Below, piece by piece: positions 36,459-57,154 of a stretch of 64,000 bases of DNA (its first letter is position 1; the number at the start of each line of letters is the position of its first letter). The translations under genes and the position numbers were made by a program. The DNA lies in NCBI GenBank assembly GCA_963820965.1, contig CAWGCC010000022.1, forward strand, positions 118,394-182,393. The letters are read 5' to 3'. Origin of the DNA: DATEDA01 sp963820965 (GTDB lineage Bacteria; Pseudomonadota; Gammaproteobacteria; Burkholderiales; SG8-39). The notes below the pieces were generated by a model. The model saw only the letters and a program-made list of their open reading frames with translations, was not told the DNA's origin and did no database searches.

Positions 36459-37793
36459 GCGCGATCTCCGCGGCGACGAGGATCTGGGCCACGCGATCGG
36501 CGAGCTGGGTGCTCAACAATGGTGGAACTGCGTTCCCAACGATCCGGAAGCCGTCCACTAGCCCAACGGAGCCGAGCTTGAAATCGTCGGGAAAGGTCTG
36601 GATCCGTGCTGCCTCCCGCACCGACAATGTCCTTGGGCGGGTCGGGTGAACGTACGCGTACGTGTCCTTTGCCATGTGGCTCATCATGGTCTTGGATGGT
36701 TTCGATGGATCCATCCGCGCGAGCCAATCACCGTGCTGTCCCTCTTTCTTCTTCAGGTACGCTACGGTCAACAAGTGGTGTTGCACCTCACCAGGCAATG
36801 CGGGAATCCGCTCCAAGAGAAGTCGCAGGCTCAATGAGCCGTCAGTCAGTTGCTCCAGTTCCTCGATTTCCTTTAGGTTGACCCCTAATTGCTCGACGAG
36901 TGAGCGTGATCGCGCGAGCTTCCTGCGTAGCGCGCCCAACAGGGCCGAGAGTCGCTCGAGGGTTGGAGCATCATCGCACCGATAGTCCATCCACCGTTTT
37001 CCCGGCCCAAGCAACTCGAAAAGCGCGCGATCATCGGCGCGCGGCACGCGAGCTATGTGCGTCCCCGTGACTGCCTTCGCCACTGGCGATACCCATGCAA
37101 GGTAAATGCTGTTGGAGTTTGACGGGTCAGCAGAAGGAGTTCCAGTCATATTGACCGGAACCATGCCGTTTGATGACTGCTCAGTGTCGCGGGCAGGGAT
37201 TGGGTCGGGAAGCCCGTCAAAAGCCGACTCCAGCGGAATCTCAGGGCGACGTGGGAGCGACAGGCACCATCTCGGCACGTCCAGGCCTGGCAGTGTCGAG
37301 GTCACGTCTTGTCTGACACCGACCATGAAATAGCGCTCTCGTGCCTGGGGGACGAGATGCTCCGATGCGACCACAACCCGGCTCGAGACGTCGTACCCGA
37401 GCCCCCTCGATGAGACCTTCTCGATGGCCTCCGCAAGGACGTCAGCGGCGTCAAACTCCCGCTCTGCGGTCCTAACTACTGCTTGGAAGTGCCGCACGTT
37501 CTCAAAGAGGAACATCTGGGGAGCGAGGGCCGAAACGAACAAGACATACTGCTCCAAGAGGAGGTTGCGGCTGTCCACCGCACTCTCGTCCACGTGAACA
37601 TGCACGCTCTGCTCTCGAAGGCTACGGATCTTGCCGCGCCCGACCCGGCTGAACCCCTGGCAGGGAGGGCCGCCCAGGATGACTGAGACCTGGCGGCCAT
37701 CCTCATAGAGGCGCTGAATGCCGTTCCTGACCTGCGCGTCCTCGAACACGGAATGCCGAATTGCTTGCCGCCGTGCGCGCCATTGCGCCCATT
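36379..37793 (-). CDS. DNA (cytosine-5) methyltransferase, 5' end missing
   Basis: The C5-methyltransferase motifs run in order: the catalytic loop GGPPCQGFSRVGRGK, FLFENVRHF, PQARERYFMVG, then a long variable target-recognition region, and LSVREAARIQTFPDDF and RIVGNAVPP. Motif I (the FxGxG S-adenosylmethionine site) should lie 70-80 residues before PPCQGFS, but the frame runs only about 50 residues upstream, to about 37,793, where the sequence becomes an EF-Tu gene on the other strand. The truncation is therefore a junction, not a natural start. It converges with mcrBC and is followed by vsr. Confidence 0.87.
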
Positions 37794-37800
37794 GGCTACC
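37785..37800. other. Junction between the betaproteobacterial-like and planctomycete-like segments
   Basis: On the left a minus-strand methyltransferase frame lacks its N terminus; on the right a plus-strand EF-Tu frame lacks its first 300 or more codons. Both are cut at the same place, near GGCTACC at 37,794. Two unrelated genes truncated head to head, with no IS, tRNA or repeat between them, indicate an artificial or assembly join. Confidence 0.85.
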
Positions 37801-38003
37801 GTCCGCAGTTCTACTTCCGCACGACCGACGTCACGGGCACGGCCAACCTGGTGGGCGACGCCGAGATGTGCATGCCGGGCGACAACGCCCGGCTGACGGT
37901 CGAGCTGATGAAGCCGATCGCCATGGACGACGGCGTGCGGTTCGCCATCCGCGAGGGCGGCAAGACCGTGGGCTCGGGCGTCGTGACGAAGATTGTGGAG
38001 TAA
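37794..38003 (+). CDS. tuf: Elongation factor Tu, 3' end
   Basis: The last 69 residues of EF-Tu domain 3 are present: GYRPQFYFRTTDVTGTANLV, MPGDNARLTVELMKPIAMDD and GVRFAIREGGKTVGSGVVTK. Residues before GYRPQ do not fit EF-Tu (the family has an FFxGYRPQ context), so the gene is cut at about 37,794. In the cell EF-Tu brings aminoacyl-tRNA to the ribosome. Its position before tRNA-Trp and secE is the normal bacterial order. Confidence 0.93.
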   Translation, partial: GYRPQFYFRTTDVTGTANLVGDAEMCMPGDNARLTVELMKPIAMDDGVRFAIREGGKTVGSGVVTKIVE

Positions 38004-38098
38004 GTTGAAGTAAGAAGCGTGAAGGCAGAAGGCGGAAGGTCGGAATCAGTCGTGAGCTTCTTCGCTTTTCGCTTTCTCACTGTCCAGCTCTTCCACAC

Positions 38099-38171
38099 AG
38101 GGGCGTAGCTCAATTGGCAGAGCACCGGTCTCCAAAACCGGGGGTTGCGAGTTCGATCCCCGCCGCCCCTG
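38099..38171 (+). tRNA. tRNA-Trp (CCA anticodon)
   Basis: A 73-base cloverleaf: acceptor AGGGGCG pairs with CGCCCCT, D arm TAGCTC...GAGCA, anticodon stem CCGGT/ACCGG with loop CTCCAAA (anticodon CCA), and T loop TTCGATC. There is one A-C mismatch in the T stem. The 3' CCA is not encoded. Its place between tuf and secE is typical of planctomycetes and several other phyla. Confidence 0.95.
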
Positions 38172-38306
38172 CTTGAGGAGGGCTGTCGGCTATCGAGCTG
38201 TCGAGCTGTGAGCCGAGGAAGCTCGTAACTCGTGCTTCGTGGCTCGAACCGCTAGCGATGCGCTCGAATCGCCAACAGCTCTAACCGGCAGAATTGGAAC
38301 ACTCAC

Positions 38307-38744
38307 GTGGCAGAGCTCATCGCAGGAATGTTTACGGCTTCGCGTTACAAGCGAAGCCAGGGCAGGATTGCCCGCCAGCTCACGTTGGGCGCCATCGCTG
38401 GCGATCTTTGGCGATCGGCGGCGTGGCGGATGAGCGATCGACGGCGATCGGCGGCGGCGGCTGTCGGCGGCGCGAGACATGTTCGCATGGTGCCCGGTAC
38501 TGTGCCGTGTCGTCTGGCCTTGGGGGCGTGGATTGCGTTTCGGATCGTGAACATTCCCAGCTTCGCCGATTTTTTGATTTCGGTCGAAGCGGAAATGAAT
38601 AAGGTGTCGTGGCCCAGCCGCGGCGAGTTGTATCGGGCGTCGTTGGTGGTGATCGTCGTCATCTTTCTGCTGACGGCGATTCTGTTCACCTACGACCTGG
38701 TGCTGAAATTCGATCGTCGGCTGGTTGCTGGGCGGCGTCGGTGA
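38307..38744 (+). CDS. secE: Preprotein translocase subunit SecE
   Basis: 145 residues. The C-terminal third has the SecE signature FLISVEAEMNKVSWPSRGEL followed by one membrane helix (ASLVVIVVIFLLTAILFTYD). An N-terminal extension with SRYKRSQGRIARQ is common in planctomycetes. GTG 38307 is the upstream start; ATG 38328 (MFTASRYKRS) is a good alternative. SecE clamps SecY in the inner membrane. No frame error is seen, unlike most neighbours. Confidence 0.88.
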   Translation: MAELIAGMFTASRYKRSQGRIARQLTLGAIAGDLWRSAAWRMSDRRRSAAAAVGGARHVRMVPGTVPCRLALGAWIAFRIVNIPSFADFLISVEAEMNKVSWPSRGELYRASLVVIVVIFLLTAILFTYDLVLKFDRRLVAGRRR

Positions 38745-38793
38745 GCGAGCCTGAGGGTCGTCGTCGAGCAGACTCGACACGTTCGAGCGGATC

Positions 38794-39630
38794 GTGAACG
38801 ACGAGCGAACAAAGTGCGGCGACGAGCAGAATGACGAGCGCAGCGACGCGACGAACAGCCGGCGGCCGCCGAGGACGGCGCGTCCGCGCGGCGGAGACCG
38901 TGCGCGCAAGGCGTCGCGCCGCGAGCCGACGCGCCGGTCGCCGAGCCGAAGACGACGGACGCGCCGAGGTCGTGCCGGTCAACTCGGCGCCGCTGTCGCG
39001 TCCGGCGGCCGCGGCGACCGAAGCCGAGCAGGCCGCCGCCGCGAAGAAGGCGGCCGAGGCGGCCGGCGACATCGACGTTCGAGCTGGTACATCCTCAAGG
39101 TGCAGTCGAACCGCGAGAAGTCGATCGCCGCGGCCCTGCAGCGCAAGGTGCAGCGTCGAGGGGCTCGACAAGTACTTCGACAAGGACGAGAACGGCAATC
39201 CGCTGGGTCAGGTGCCGACCGAGAAGGTCACGGAGTTCAAGGCGGGCAAGAAGAAGATCGTCGAGCGCAAGCTGTACCCGGGCTACATCGTCGTGCACAT
39301 GCAGATCAACGACGACACGTGGTTCGCGGTGCGCGAGACGCTCGGGCATCGGCGACTTCACCGGCGCCGGCGGCAAGCCCTCGCCGATGCTGCCGCACGA
39401 GGTGGCCCGGATCGTGCAGACGGACGAGGAAGAGTCCGACGAAGCGCCGAAGCTGGACATCAAGTTCAAGACCGGCGACCGCGTGAAGATCAAGGACGGC
39501 ACGTTCGAGAACTTCGAGGGCGAGGTCGAGCGCGATCGACGCGCAGAGCGGCAAGGTCACGGTGATGATCAACATTTTCGGCCGCAGCACGCCGGTCGAA
39601 TTGGAATATTGGCAAGTCGAAGGCGTGTGA
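38794..39630 (+). CDS. nusG: Transcription termination/antitermination factor NusG (frameshifted)
   Basis: An acidic and Ala-rich leader (EAEQAAAAKKAAEAAGDID) precedes the NGN domain, SWYILKVQSNREKSIAAALQ and KKKIVERKLYPGYIVVHMQI. The KOW domain follows, FKTGDRVKIKDGTFENFEGE, and the end reads VELEYWQVEGV before TGA 39628-39630. Extra bases at 39154 (between CAG and GTC), near 39,346 and near 39,532, and one shift near 39,085, break the frame. The long leader is usual in planctomycete NusG. The exact start is uncertain because the leader also shifts frame. Confidence 0.85.
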
Positions 39631-39708
39631 GCGAGTGTCTGTGACTAGTGACTGTCGGCTGATCGACCACTGCTGACCGCTACGCGCACTACTGAGCACT
39701 CAGAATCA

Positions 39709-40133
39709 ATGGCAAAGCAACTAGTCGGCAAGCGAAGTTTCAGATCCCCGGCGGACAGGCCACGCCCGCGCCGCCGGTCGGCACTTCGCTGGGCAAGTAC
39801 GGCATCAACCTCGGCCAGTTCGTGCAGCAGTTCAACGAGCGCACGCGCGAAGCCGGCGGCATGATGATTCCGGTCGTCGTGAACGTCTACAACGATCGCT
39901 CGTTCGACTTCTTCACCAAGAGCCCGCCGGCGGCGGTGCTGTTGAAGAAGGCGGCCGGCATCGCCAAGGGCTCGGGCGTGCCGAACAAGGACAAGGTCGG
40001 CAAGGTCACGCGGGCCCAGCTCGACGAGATCGTCAAGATGAAGATGAACGACCTGAACGCCCGCGACGTCGATCACGCCGTGCGGATGATCGAAGGCACG
40101 GCCCGCAGCATGGGTTTGGTGGTCGAAGGCTAG
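39709..40133 (+). CDS. rplK: Ribosomal protein uL11
   Basis: About 141 residues. After an early one-base loss (GTCGGCAAGCG at about 39,740) the frame is clean: QIPGGQATPAPPVGTSLGKY, NLGQFVQQFNERTREAGGMM and SFDFFTKSPPAAVLLKKAAG. L11 forms the GTPase-associated stalk base with 23S rRNA. The order after nusG is canonical. Confidence 0.93.
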
Positions 40134-40231
40134 ATCGCATCAGTCAGCTGGCCAGATGTCAGCGCTCAGCCGACAGCTGAGCTTCGAAACAGCAGTGAGC
40201 GCAACGCGCCACTGAACACGCGAAGTCGATC

Positions 40232-40912
40232 ATGCCAACACAGCAAACGCATGAAGGCCGGCGGTCAAGAAGCGGCCGGCCGAGGCGCTGCCGTGGCCGA
40301 CGCGGTCGCGGCGCTCAAGAAGTTCGACGGCACGAAGTTCGACCAGACGGTCGAGATCGTCGATGCGGCTCGGCGTCGACGCCACGCAGGCCGATCAGAT
40401 CGTCCGCGGCTCGATCGTGCTGCCGCACGGCATCGGCAAGTCGCTGCGCGTGGTGGTGTTCGCCAAGGGCGACCAGGCCGAGGCGGCCAAGGCGGCCGGC
40501 GCCGACGAGGTGGGCGACGAGGATCTGGCCAAGAAGATCAAGGACGGCTGGACCGATTTCGACGCCTGCATCGCCGCGCCCGACATGATGAGGCGTCGTC
40601 GGTCCGCTGGGCAACGTGCTCGGCCCGCGCGGCCTGATGCCTTCGCCCCGCGCCGGCACGGTGACGCCCGACGTGGCCAAGACGGTCGGCGAGTACAAGG
40701 CCGGCAAGGTCGAGTTCCGCAACGACAAGGCGGGCAACGTCCACGCCGCCGGTCGGCAAGCTGAGCTTCGACGCCGAGAAGCTGGTCGAGAACATCCAGG
40801 CGTTCATCGACCGCATCATGTCGCTGAAGCCGCGCGTCGGTGAAGGGCATGTACATCAAGAGCGCATCACATCAGCGCCACGATGAGCCCGAGCGTGCGG
40901 TTGGCGATTTAG
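40232..40912 (+). CDS. rplA: Ribosomal protein uL1 (frameshifted)
   Basis: The pieces AALKKFDGTKFDQTVEIV, RLGVDATQADQIVRGSIVLP, GVVGPLGNVLGPRGLMPSPR (restored) and AGTVTPDVAKTVGEYKAG, then ENIQAFIDRIMSLKPR and SVRLAI before TAG 40912, are L1 in order. Extra bases are seen near 40,365, 40,591, 40,750 and 40,840, each between codons. L1 binds 23S rRNA at the mobile stalk and in many bacteria represses its own operon. Confidence 0.88.
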
Positions 40913-40986
40913 AAGCGATAGCGCAAGCGTCAGCCGTGCGGCGACACACGATCTCGCTACTACGCTGACAGCTGAAGCTTCGTACC

Positions 40987-41527
40987 ATGAGCAAATACGT
41001 CAAAGAACCTGATGACCGACGACCTGAAGAAGCGGCTCGACGGCGTGAGCGACCTGCTGCGTCGTCGACGTCGATGGGCCTGAACGTCGGACAAGACCGT
41101 CGAGCTGCGCAAGACAGCTCCGCGCAGAAGAACATCAACCTGCTGGTGGTGAAGAACAGCCTGGCCCGCCGGGCGACCGAGGGCACGGTCGCTGGCGCCG
41201 GCGTTCGAGGGCGTCGAGGGCTCGCCGGCCGTCGTGTGGGGCGGCGAGGACATCGTCTCGCTGGCCAAGGAGGTGACGCAAGCTGGCCGAGGACAAGCAG
41301 TTCGAGCCGCTCGCGCCCAAGGGCGGCGTGATGGACGGCTCGAAGCTCGTCGGCCGAGCGACGTCAAGAAGGTCAGCAAGTGGCCGAGCCGCGCCGAGCA
41401 GCTGAGCCTGCTGGTCGGCCAGATCCTGTCGCCGGGCGCCACGCTGGCGCGCCAGCTGCTCGGCCCGGGCGCGAAGCTGGCCAGCCAGATCAAGAAGAAG
41501 AGCGAAGGCGAAGAAGGCGAAGGCTGA
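40987..41527 (+). CDS. rplJ: Ribosomal protein uL10 (many frameshifts)
   Basis: Restored product: SKYVKNLMTDDLKKRLDGVS, then LNVDKTVELRKQLR, KNINLLVVKNSLARRATEGT and WPSRAEQLSLLVGQILSPGA, ending KKKSEGEEGEG. About ten single extra bases occur in 540 bases; the first is a G at 41005 between AAA and AAC. L10 anchors the L7/L12 stalk. The C-terminal charged tail is normal for the family. Confidence 0.85.
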
Positions 41528-41692
41528 AGCCGCGAAGCTCGAGCTCGAGCGGGACTGAGGAGTCGGCAGCTGGTCGGCGATCCGACGTCGAGAATCTCAG
41601 TCGAGCCATATGCGACGACCATCGCGAATAAACTCGAATTTCAAATCACATCGGGCCGCAGCGCCCGCATAGCCAGAAAGGATGCTATTGTC

Positions 41693-42106
<414 letters not shown>

Positions 42107-42328
42107 TCGACGCGTCGCAGCGTCGGTGCGATCGCGCTGGCGCGATGCTCAGCCTGCAGCGTCGCACTGCGCTCGCGGACACCGGTCGGCCAGCCTGGCT
42201 GCTCGTCCGGCCGACGCAGGTCGCTCGCTGCGCCTGCGTAGAGCTCGCTCGCGCCGTGCGCGATCGCGCGCTGTCCGCGCCGCTGCGCTCGACAATCCCA
42301 CCTCGTGAGAACGGAGCAGTCATGCCCT

Positions 42329-50684
<8,356 letters not shown>

Positions 50685-50859
50685 CGCTGGTGAGACGAGC
50701 TAGCGATGCCGCAGTGCTGTGAGCAGTCGCCGTGACAGCGGCTGCGATTCGGCATCGCGGCTCGACGCCGTGCTTGACAGCCTGCCGGTTCCGCTAAATT
50801 GATGGGTTCCCAGCGGTTCGCCGCCGTCGACGTAATTGCCTTCGAAGGCCACGTCGTTC

Positions 50860-51234
<375 letters not shown>

Positions 51235-51328
51235 GCGAATGCGATCAGCTGTCAGCGATTGCAGCCAGTCGCTCGAATCTCCAGTCTTGCTGACCGCTGA
51301 GCTCATCGCTGACAGCTCGAAATCGCTC

Positions 51329-51804
51329 ATGGGCCGCATCACCGCCAGCCGCAAGCAACTGAAGCCCGATCCCGTGTACGGCTCGATCCTGGCCAGCAAG
51401 TTCATCAACTGCCTGATGTACGACGGCAAGAAGAGCACCGCGCAGGCGCGTCTTCTACGACGCGCTGGACATCATCAAGGAAGCGCATGCCCGACGTCGA
51501 GCCGATCGAGGTCTTCACGCAGGCGCGTCGAGAACGTGAAGCCGTCGATCGAGGTCCGCTCGAAGCGCGTCGGCGGCGCCACCTACCAGGTGCCGATGCA
51601 GGTCAACCGCACCCGGCAGCAGTCGCTGGCGATCCGCTGGATCCTGATGGCGGTCCGCGAGAAGAAGGGCCGCGCCGACCGCACCAGAAGCTGGCCGACG
51701 AGCTGATCGCCGCCTACAACCGCGAAGGCGCCGCCATGACCCGCCGCGAAAACGTCCACCGCATGGCCGACGCCAACAAGGCGTTCGCCCACTTCGCCTG
51801 GTAA
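51329..51804 (+). CDS. rpsG: Ribosomal protein uS7 (frameshifted)
   Basis: The start MGRITASRKQLKPDPVYGSI lies after a plain leader. The conserved core VKPSIEVRSKRVGGATYQVP, MQVNRTRQQSLAIRWILMAV and ENVHRMADANKAFAHFAW to TAA 51804 is intact. Errors lie near 51,447, 51,480, 51,527 and 51,685. S7 nucleates the 30S head. A terminator hairpin follows at 51824. Confidence 0.9.
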
Positions 51805-51823
51805 GATCCGCGCAACGATCGCC

Positions 51824-51853
51824 GCCGCGTCGCGACCGCGGTCGCGGCTTTTT
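51824..51853 (+). terminator. Intrinsic terminator after rpsG
   Basis: The self-complementary core CGCGACCGCGGTCGCG is flanked by GCCGCGT on the left and followed by GCTTTTT. It sits 20 bases after the rpsG stop and would separate the S12-S7 transcript from fusA, although the terminator may be leaky because EF-G is normally co-transcribed. Confidence 0.7.
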
Positions 51854-51991
51854 CATGCGCGACGCGTAGTCGCCGATGACGCGGATCATGCAGCGATTCA
51901 GCAGATCGTCACGCAGACTGCGCATCGCGATCTTCGCGACTCTGCTGCCTCGCAGTCCATTCGTGCCGTTCTGCGATCTACTGGCGATGCC

Positions 51992-54118
<2,127 letters not shown>

Positions 54119-54350
54119 GGCGGCTCATCCGCACCGCGTTCCGACGGGAGTCGATGGCTGCGTTCGCTCCCAAGCGTCGATGCACAATTGCATCGGCAAC
54201 TGGAACAAACGCCAAATTTACGCCGATCCGCAACCTGCGCAGGCGGACAAAATGCCCTTGTCAATGAAATCGCGTCGTGCATACTTCGCCAAAGTTGCCT
54301 GAGCGATATCCCTGGCGCCGCGTCCTCGCCGCGCTTTGCCGCGAGATTAC

Positions 54351-55070
54351 ATGAGCTCGCTCAACGACTGGATCGCCGCGTTGTTCGAGCATCCCAATCT
54401 GCTTCGCATGGGCCACGGCCAACGCGCGGACGACCAGAATCTCGGCCTCGGCTGGCTCTACTACGCGCCTCGTCCGCATCGTCCGCCCCGCGACCGTCGT
54501 CGTCATCGGCTCGTTACCGCGGCTTTGCGCCGCTGGTGTTCGCCCGCGCGCTGGCCGACAACGCCGAAGGTGGCCAGCTCCACTTCATCGATCCGTCGCT
54601 GGTCGACGACCTCTGGAAGGACCCCGCCGCGGTGCGAGCGTACTTCGGCGACATTCGGCGTCACGAACATCACGCACCACTGCATGACGACGCAGGAGTT
54701 CGTCGCGACCGCGCCGATACCGCGAGCTCGACCCGCTCGGGCATCGTGCTGGTCGACGGCTACCACACGGCCGAGCAGGCCCGCTTCGACTTTCGACGCC
54801 TTCGCCGACAAGCTCGCGCCGCAAGGCATCATCCTGCTGCACGACAGCGTCTGGCGGAAGTCGTCGCCCATGTACGGCCCGGGCGCGAGTACGTCCGCAA
54901 CGTCGTCGACTTCGTCCAGCCGAGCTGAAAACGGATCCCGCCTGGCAAGTGTTCGACCTGCCCTTCGGCGAAGGCCTGTCGCTCGTCCGCCGGGCCGTCG
55001 CGCCCGCGTTCTGTCTCGACCCTCGCTGCCTCCCCTGTGCGCAGCCGCCGGGAGGCGAGCGACCGCATGA
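54351..55070 (+). CDS. Class I SAM-dependent methyltransferase-like protein (frameshifted)
   Basis: Restored reading: SSLNDWIAALFEHPNLLRMG, LGLGWLYYALVRIVRPATVV, then VIGSYRGFAPLVFARALADN (nucleotide-binding GSYRG loop), HFIDPSLVDDLW and VDGYHTAEQARFDF, IILLHDSVW. The order GS-x-G, then IDP, then VDGxH with LLHD resembles the Methyltransf_24 group often found with cell-surface sugar genes. The N terminus starts at ATG 54351. The most likely stop is TGA 55068-55070, which overlaps the next ATG. The substrate is unknown. Confidence 0.72.
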   Translation: MSSLNDWIAALFEHPNLLRMGHGQRADDQNLGLGWLYYAPRPHRPPRDRRRHRLVTAALRRWCSPARWPTTPKVASSTSSIRRWSTTSGRTPPRCERTSATFGVTNITHHCMTTQEFVATAPIPRARPARASCWSTATTRPSRPASTFDAFADKLAPQGIILLHDSVWRKSSPMYGPGASTSATSSTSSSRAENGSRLASVRPALRRRPVARPPGRRARVLSRPSLPPLCAAAGRRATA

Positions 55071-56156
55071 TCTCGCAGAACTCTGGCGCCGGCCGTCAGC
55101 CGCGCTCGCGACTGCTCATCGTGCGGCACCGCAAGTACCAGCGTCAGTTCTTCGACGTCATCCTCAAGTGGGTCGCGGCGAATGTGCCGGAGCTGCGCGC
55201 CGCTGTTCGACGTGCGCGACCTTCCCGCCCGCATTCGCGACTGGTCGCCCTACGCTCTCCACGTTCCCTGGCTGCAGGATCCCGTCCAGGAGTGGTCGCC
55301 GGAGGCCTACGACCAGGCGAACCGCCTCGCCGCCGAGTGCGACGCCCAGCGGCATCCCCGTGCTCAACCGCGTCGACCGCTTGCTCAACGCCACCAAGTC
55401 TCGCGGCGCCGAGCTCATGCGCGGCGCCGGCGTCGCCACGCCGCGCATGGCGCCCATCGCCGACCCGCGCGAGTTCGAACGATCGCTGCTCGGCCTCGCG
55501 CTGCCGCTCTTTATTCGCGAAGACTGGGGCCACTCGCGCCACGTCGTTCCGCGTCGACTCGCCCGCCGACCTGCCGCACATTCCCTGGACGACGTTCCAG
55601 CGCCCGGTCGCCATCGAGATCGTCGACGTCCGCGATCCCCGCGACGGCCTTCACCGCAAGTACCGCTACGTCGCCGCCGGCGACCTCGGCGTCTCGCACC
55701 ACGTGCAAACGTCCGCCGAGTGGATCACCCGCGGCGAGAATCGCGTGATCACGCCCGAGACGCGCGACGAGGAGCTGCGCTACATCACGCAGCCCGATCC
55801 CAATCACGACGCTCTGCAGCGCGCCCGCCGTGCCCTCGGCCTCGACCTCGTCGCGTTCGACTACGGCTACACGCCCGACGGCCGGATGATCGTCTGGGAG
55901 GCGAACCCGTTCCCGACGATCGTGTTCGGCACGCGGCGGCTGATCTACCGCAACCCGGCGATCCACCGCACGCTGCTGGCGATCGTGCGCATGTACCTCG
56001 CCGCGGCGGGACCTGCCGATTCCCGCGATAATCGACGACGGCCTCGCCCTCGACTTCTCCGACGTCGCTGCGCGACTTCACCTCCGACTTCCCGCCCACG
56101 CTCCGCGAACGCTTGCGGAACTGGGAACGTCGCCGCCGCACATCGCGGCGTCATGA
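55067..56156 (+). CDS. ATP-grasp-like protein of unknown substrate (frameshifted)
   Basis: About 360 residues. The N-terminal RSRLLIVRHRKYQRQFFDVI is a Rossmann-like start. The middle has VLNRVDRLLNATKSRGAELM and LPLFIREDWGHSRHV (nucleotide-binding strand pair), and the end has DLVAFDYGYTPDGRMIVWEA followed by NPFPT, the ATP-grasp metal-binding E-x-NP motif. The gene overlaps its neighbours by ATGA on both sides. It may activate a carboxylate for a surface polymer. I cannot name the product. Confidence 0.65.
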
Positions 56157-57116
56157 TGAGCCGTCGCTCCATGTCCAATCTCTGGGCCATCACCGCCTAC
56201 TTCAACCCGATGCACTGGCGGCGCCGGCGCGAGAACTATCGCCGCTTCCGCCAGGCCCTCCACCTCCCGCTCGTCGCCGTCGAGCTCGGCTACGACGGCC
56301 AGTTCGACCTCGCCCCCGGCGACGCCGACGTCCTGCTCCAGTTCCCTGCCGCCGACGTCATGTGGCAGAAGGAACGGCTGCTCAACCTCGCGCTCGCGGC
56401 CGTGCCGCCGCACGTCGACAAGATCGTCGCCATCGACAGCGACGTGATCTTCCTCGCGACGACGTCTGGCCTGCGGTGAGCCGCGCGCTCGACGACGCGC
56501 CGCTGCTGCATGCCGTTCTCGCACGTCTACTACTTGCCCGCCGACCACGCGCTCGACGTCGCCCTCATCGAGCAAACGCATCCCCCTGCCTCGGCTTCGG
56601 CTAGCTTCGCGCAGCAAGGCCGCACGACGCTCGAGCTCTGCAATCCCGACTGGCGCAACCCAGCAACGACCTGCCGCCGGTCAGCTACGGCCTGGCCTGG
56701 GCGTTTCGCCGCGAGCTGTTCGCCGAGCGCGGCTTCTACGACGCGTGGATCATCGGCGGCGGCACCCGCGTCCACTGCTTCGCCGCCGGCGGTCACTGGC
56801 GCGAAGCGCGCCGACGCGATGCGGTTCACGCCGCCGATGCGCGACCACTACCGCCGCTGGGCCGAAGGCTTCCACGCCGCAGTGCGCGACAACTGGGGCT
56901 GCGTCCCCGGCGCCATCGCCCATCTCTGGCACGGCACGACCGGCAGCCGCAAGTTCCGCCAGCGCTACGCCGATTTCGCAGCGTTCGACTTCGACCCCGC
57001 CGCACGATCTCGCCCTCGACGCCAACGGCGTCTGGCGTTGGAACAGCGACAAGCCCGCGATGCACGCTTACCTCCGCGACTACTTCGCCGGTCGCCGGGA
57101 AGACGATGCCCGCTAA
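56153..57116 (+). CDS. Glycosyltransferase-like protein (GT-A fold, frameshifted)
   Basis: Starts MMSRRSMSNLWAITAYFNPM. The core VDKIVAIDSDVIF is the GT-A DxD motif, and later NDLPPVSYGLAWAFRRELFA and WIIGGGTRVHCFAAGGHWRE plus WHGTTGSRKFRQRYADF resemble the second half of nucleotide-sugar transferases that check GGD/W sites. A two-base error lies near 56,458 and others near 56,508, 56,590 and 56,665; the end (TAA 57116) is in a good frame. It forms a small cluster with the methyltransferase and ATP-grasp genes, perhaps modifying a surface sugar. Confidence 0.65.
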
Positions 57117-57154
57117 ATGCTTGTGATGCGACGACGGAGGCTTGGCGTGCGAAG

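Noticed and set aside
51805..51991. A second promoter with an L12-type attenuator before fusA
   Set aside because: Only the terminator hairpin is clear; no -35/-10 pair stands out in this GC-rich DNA.
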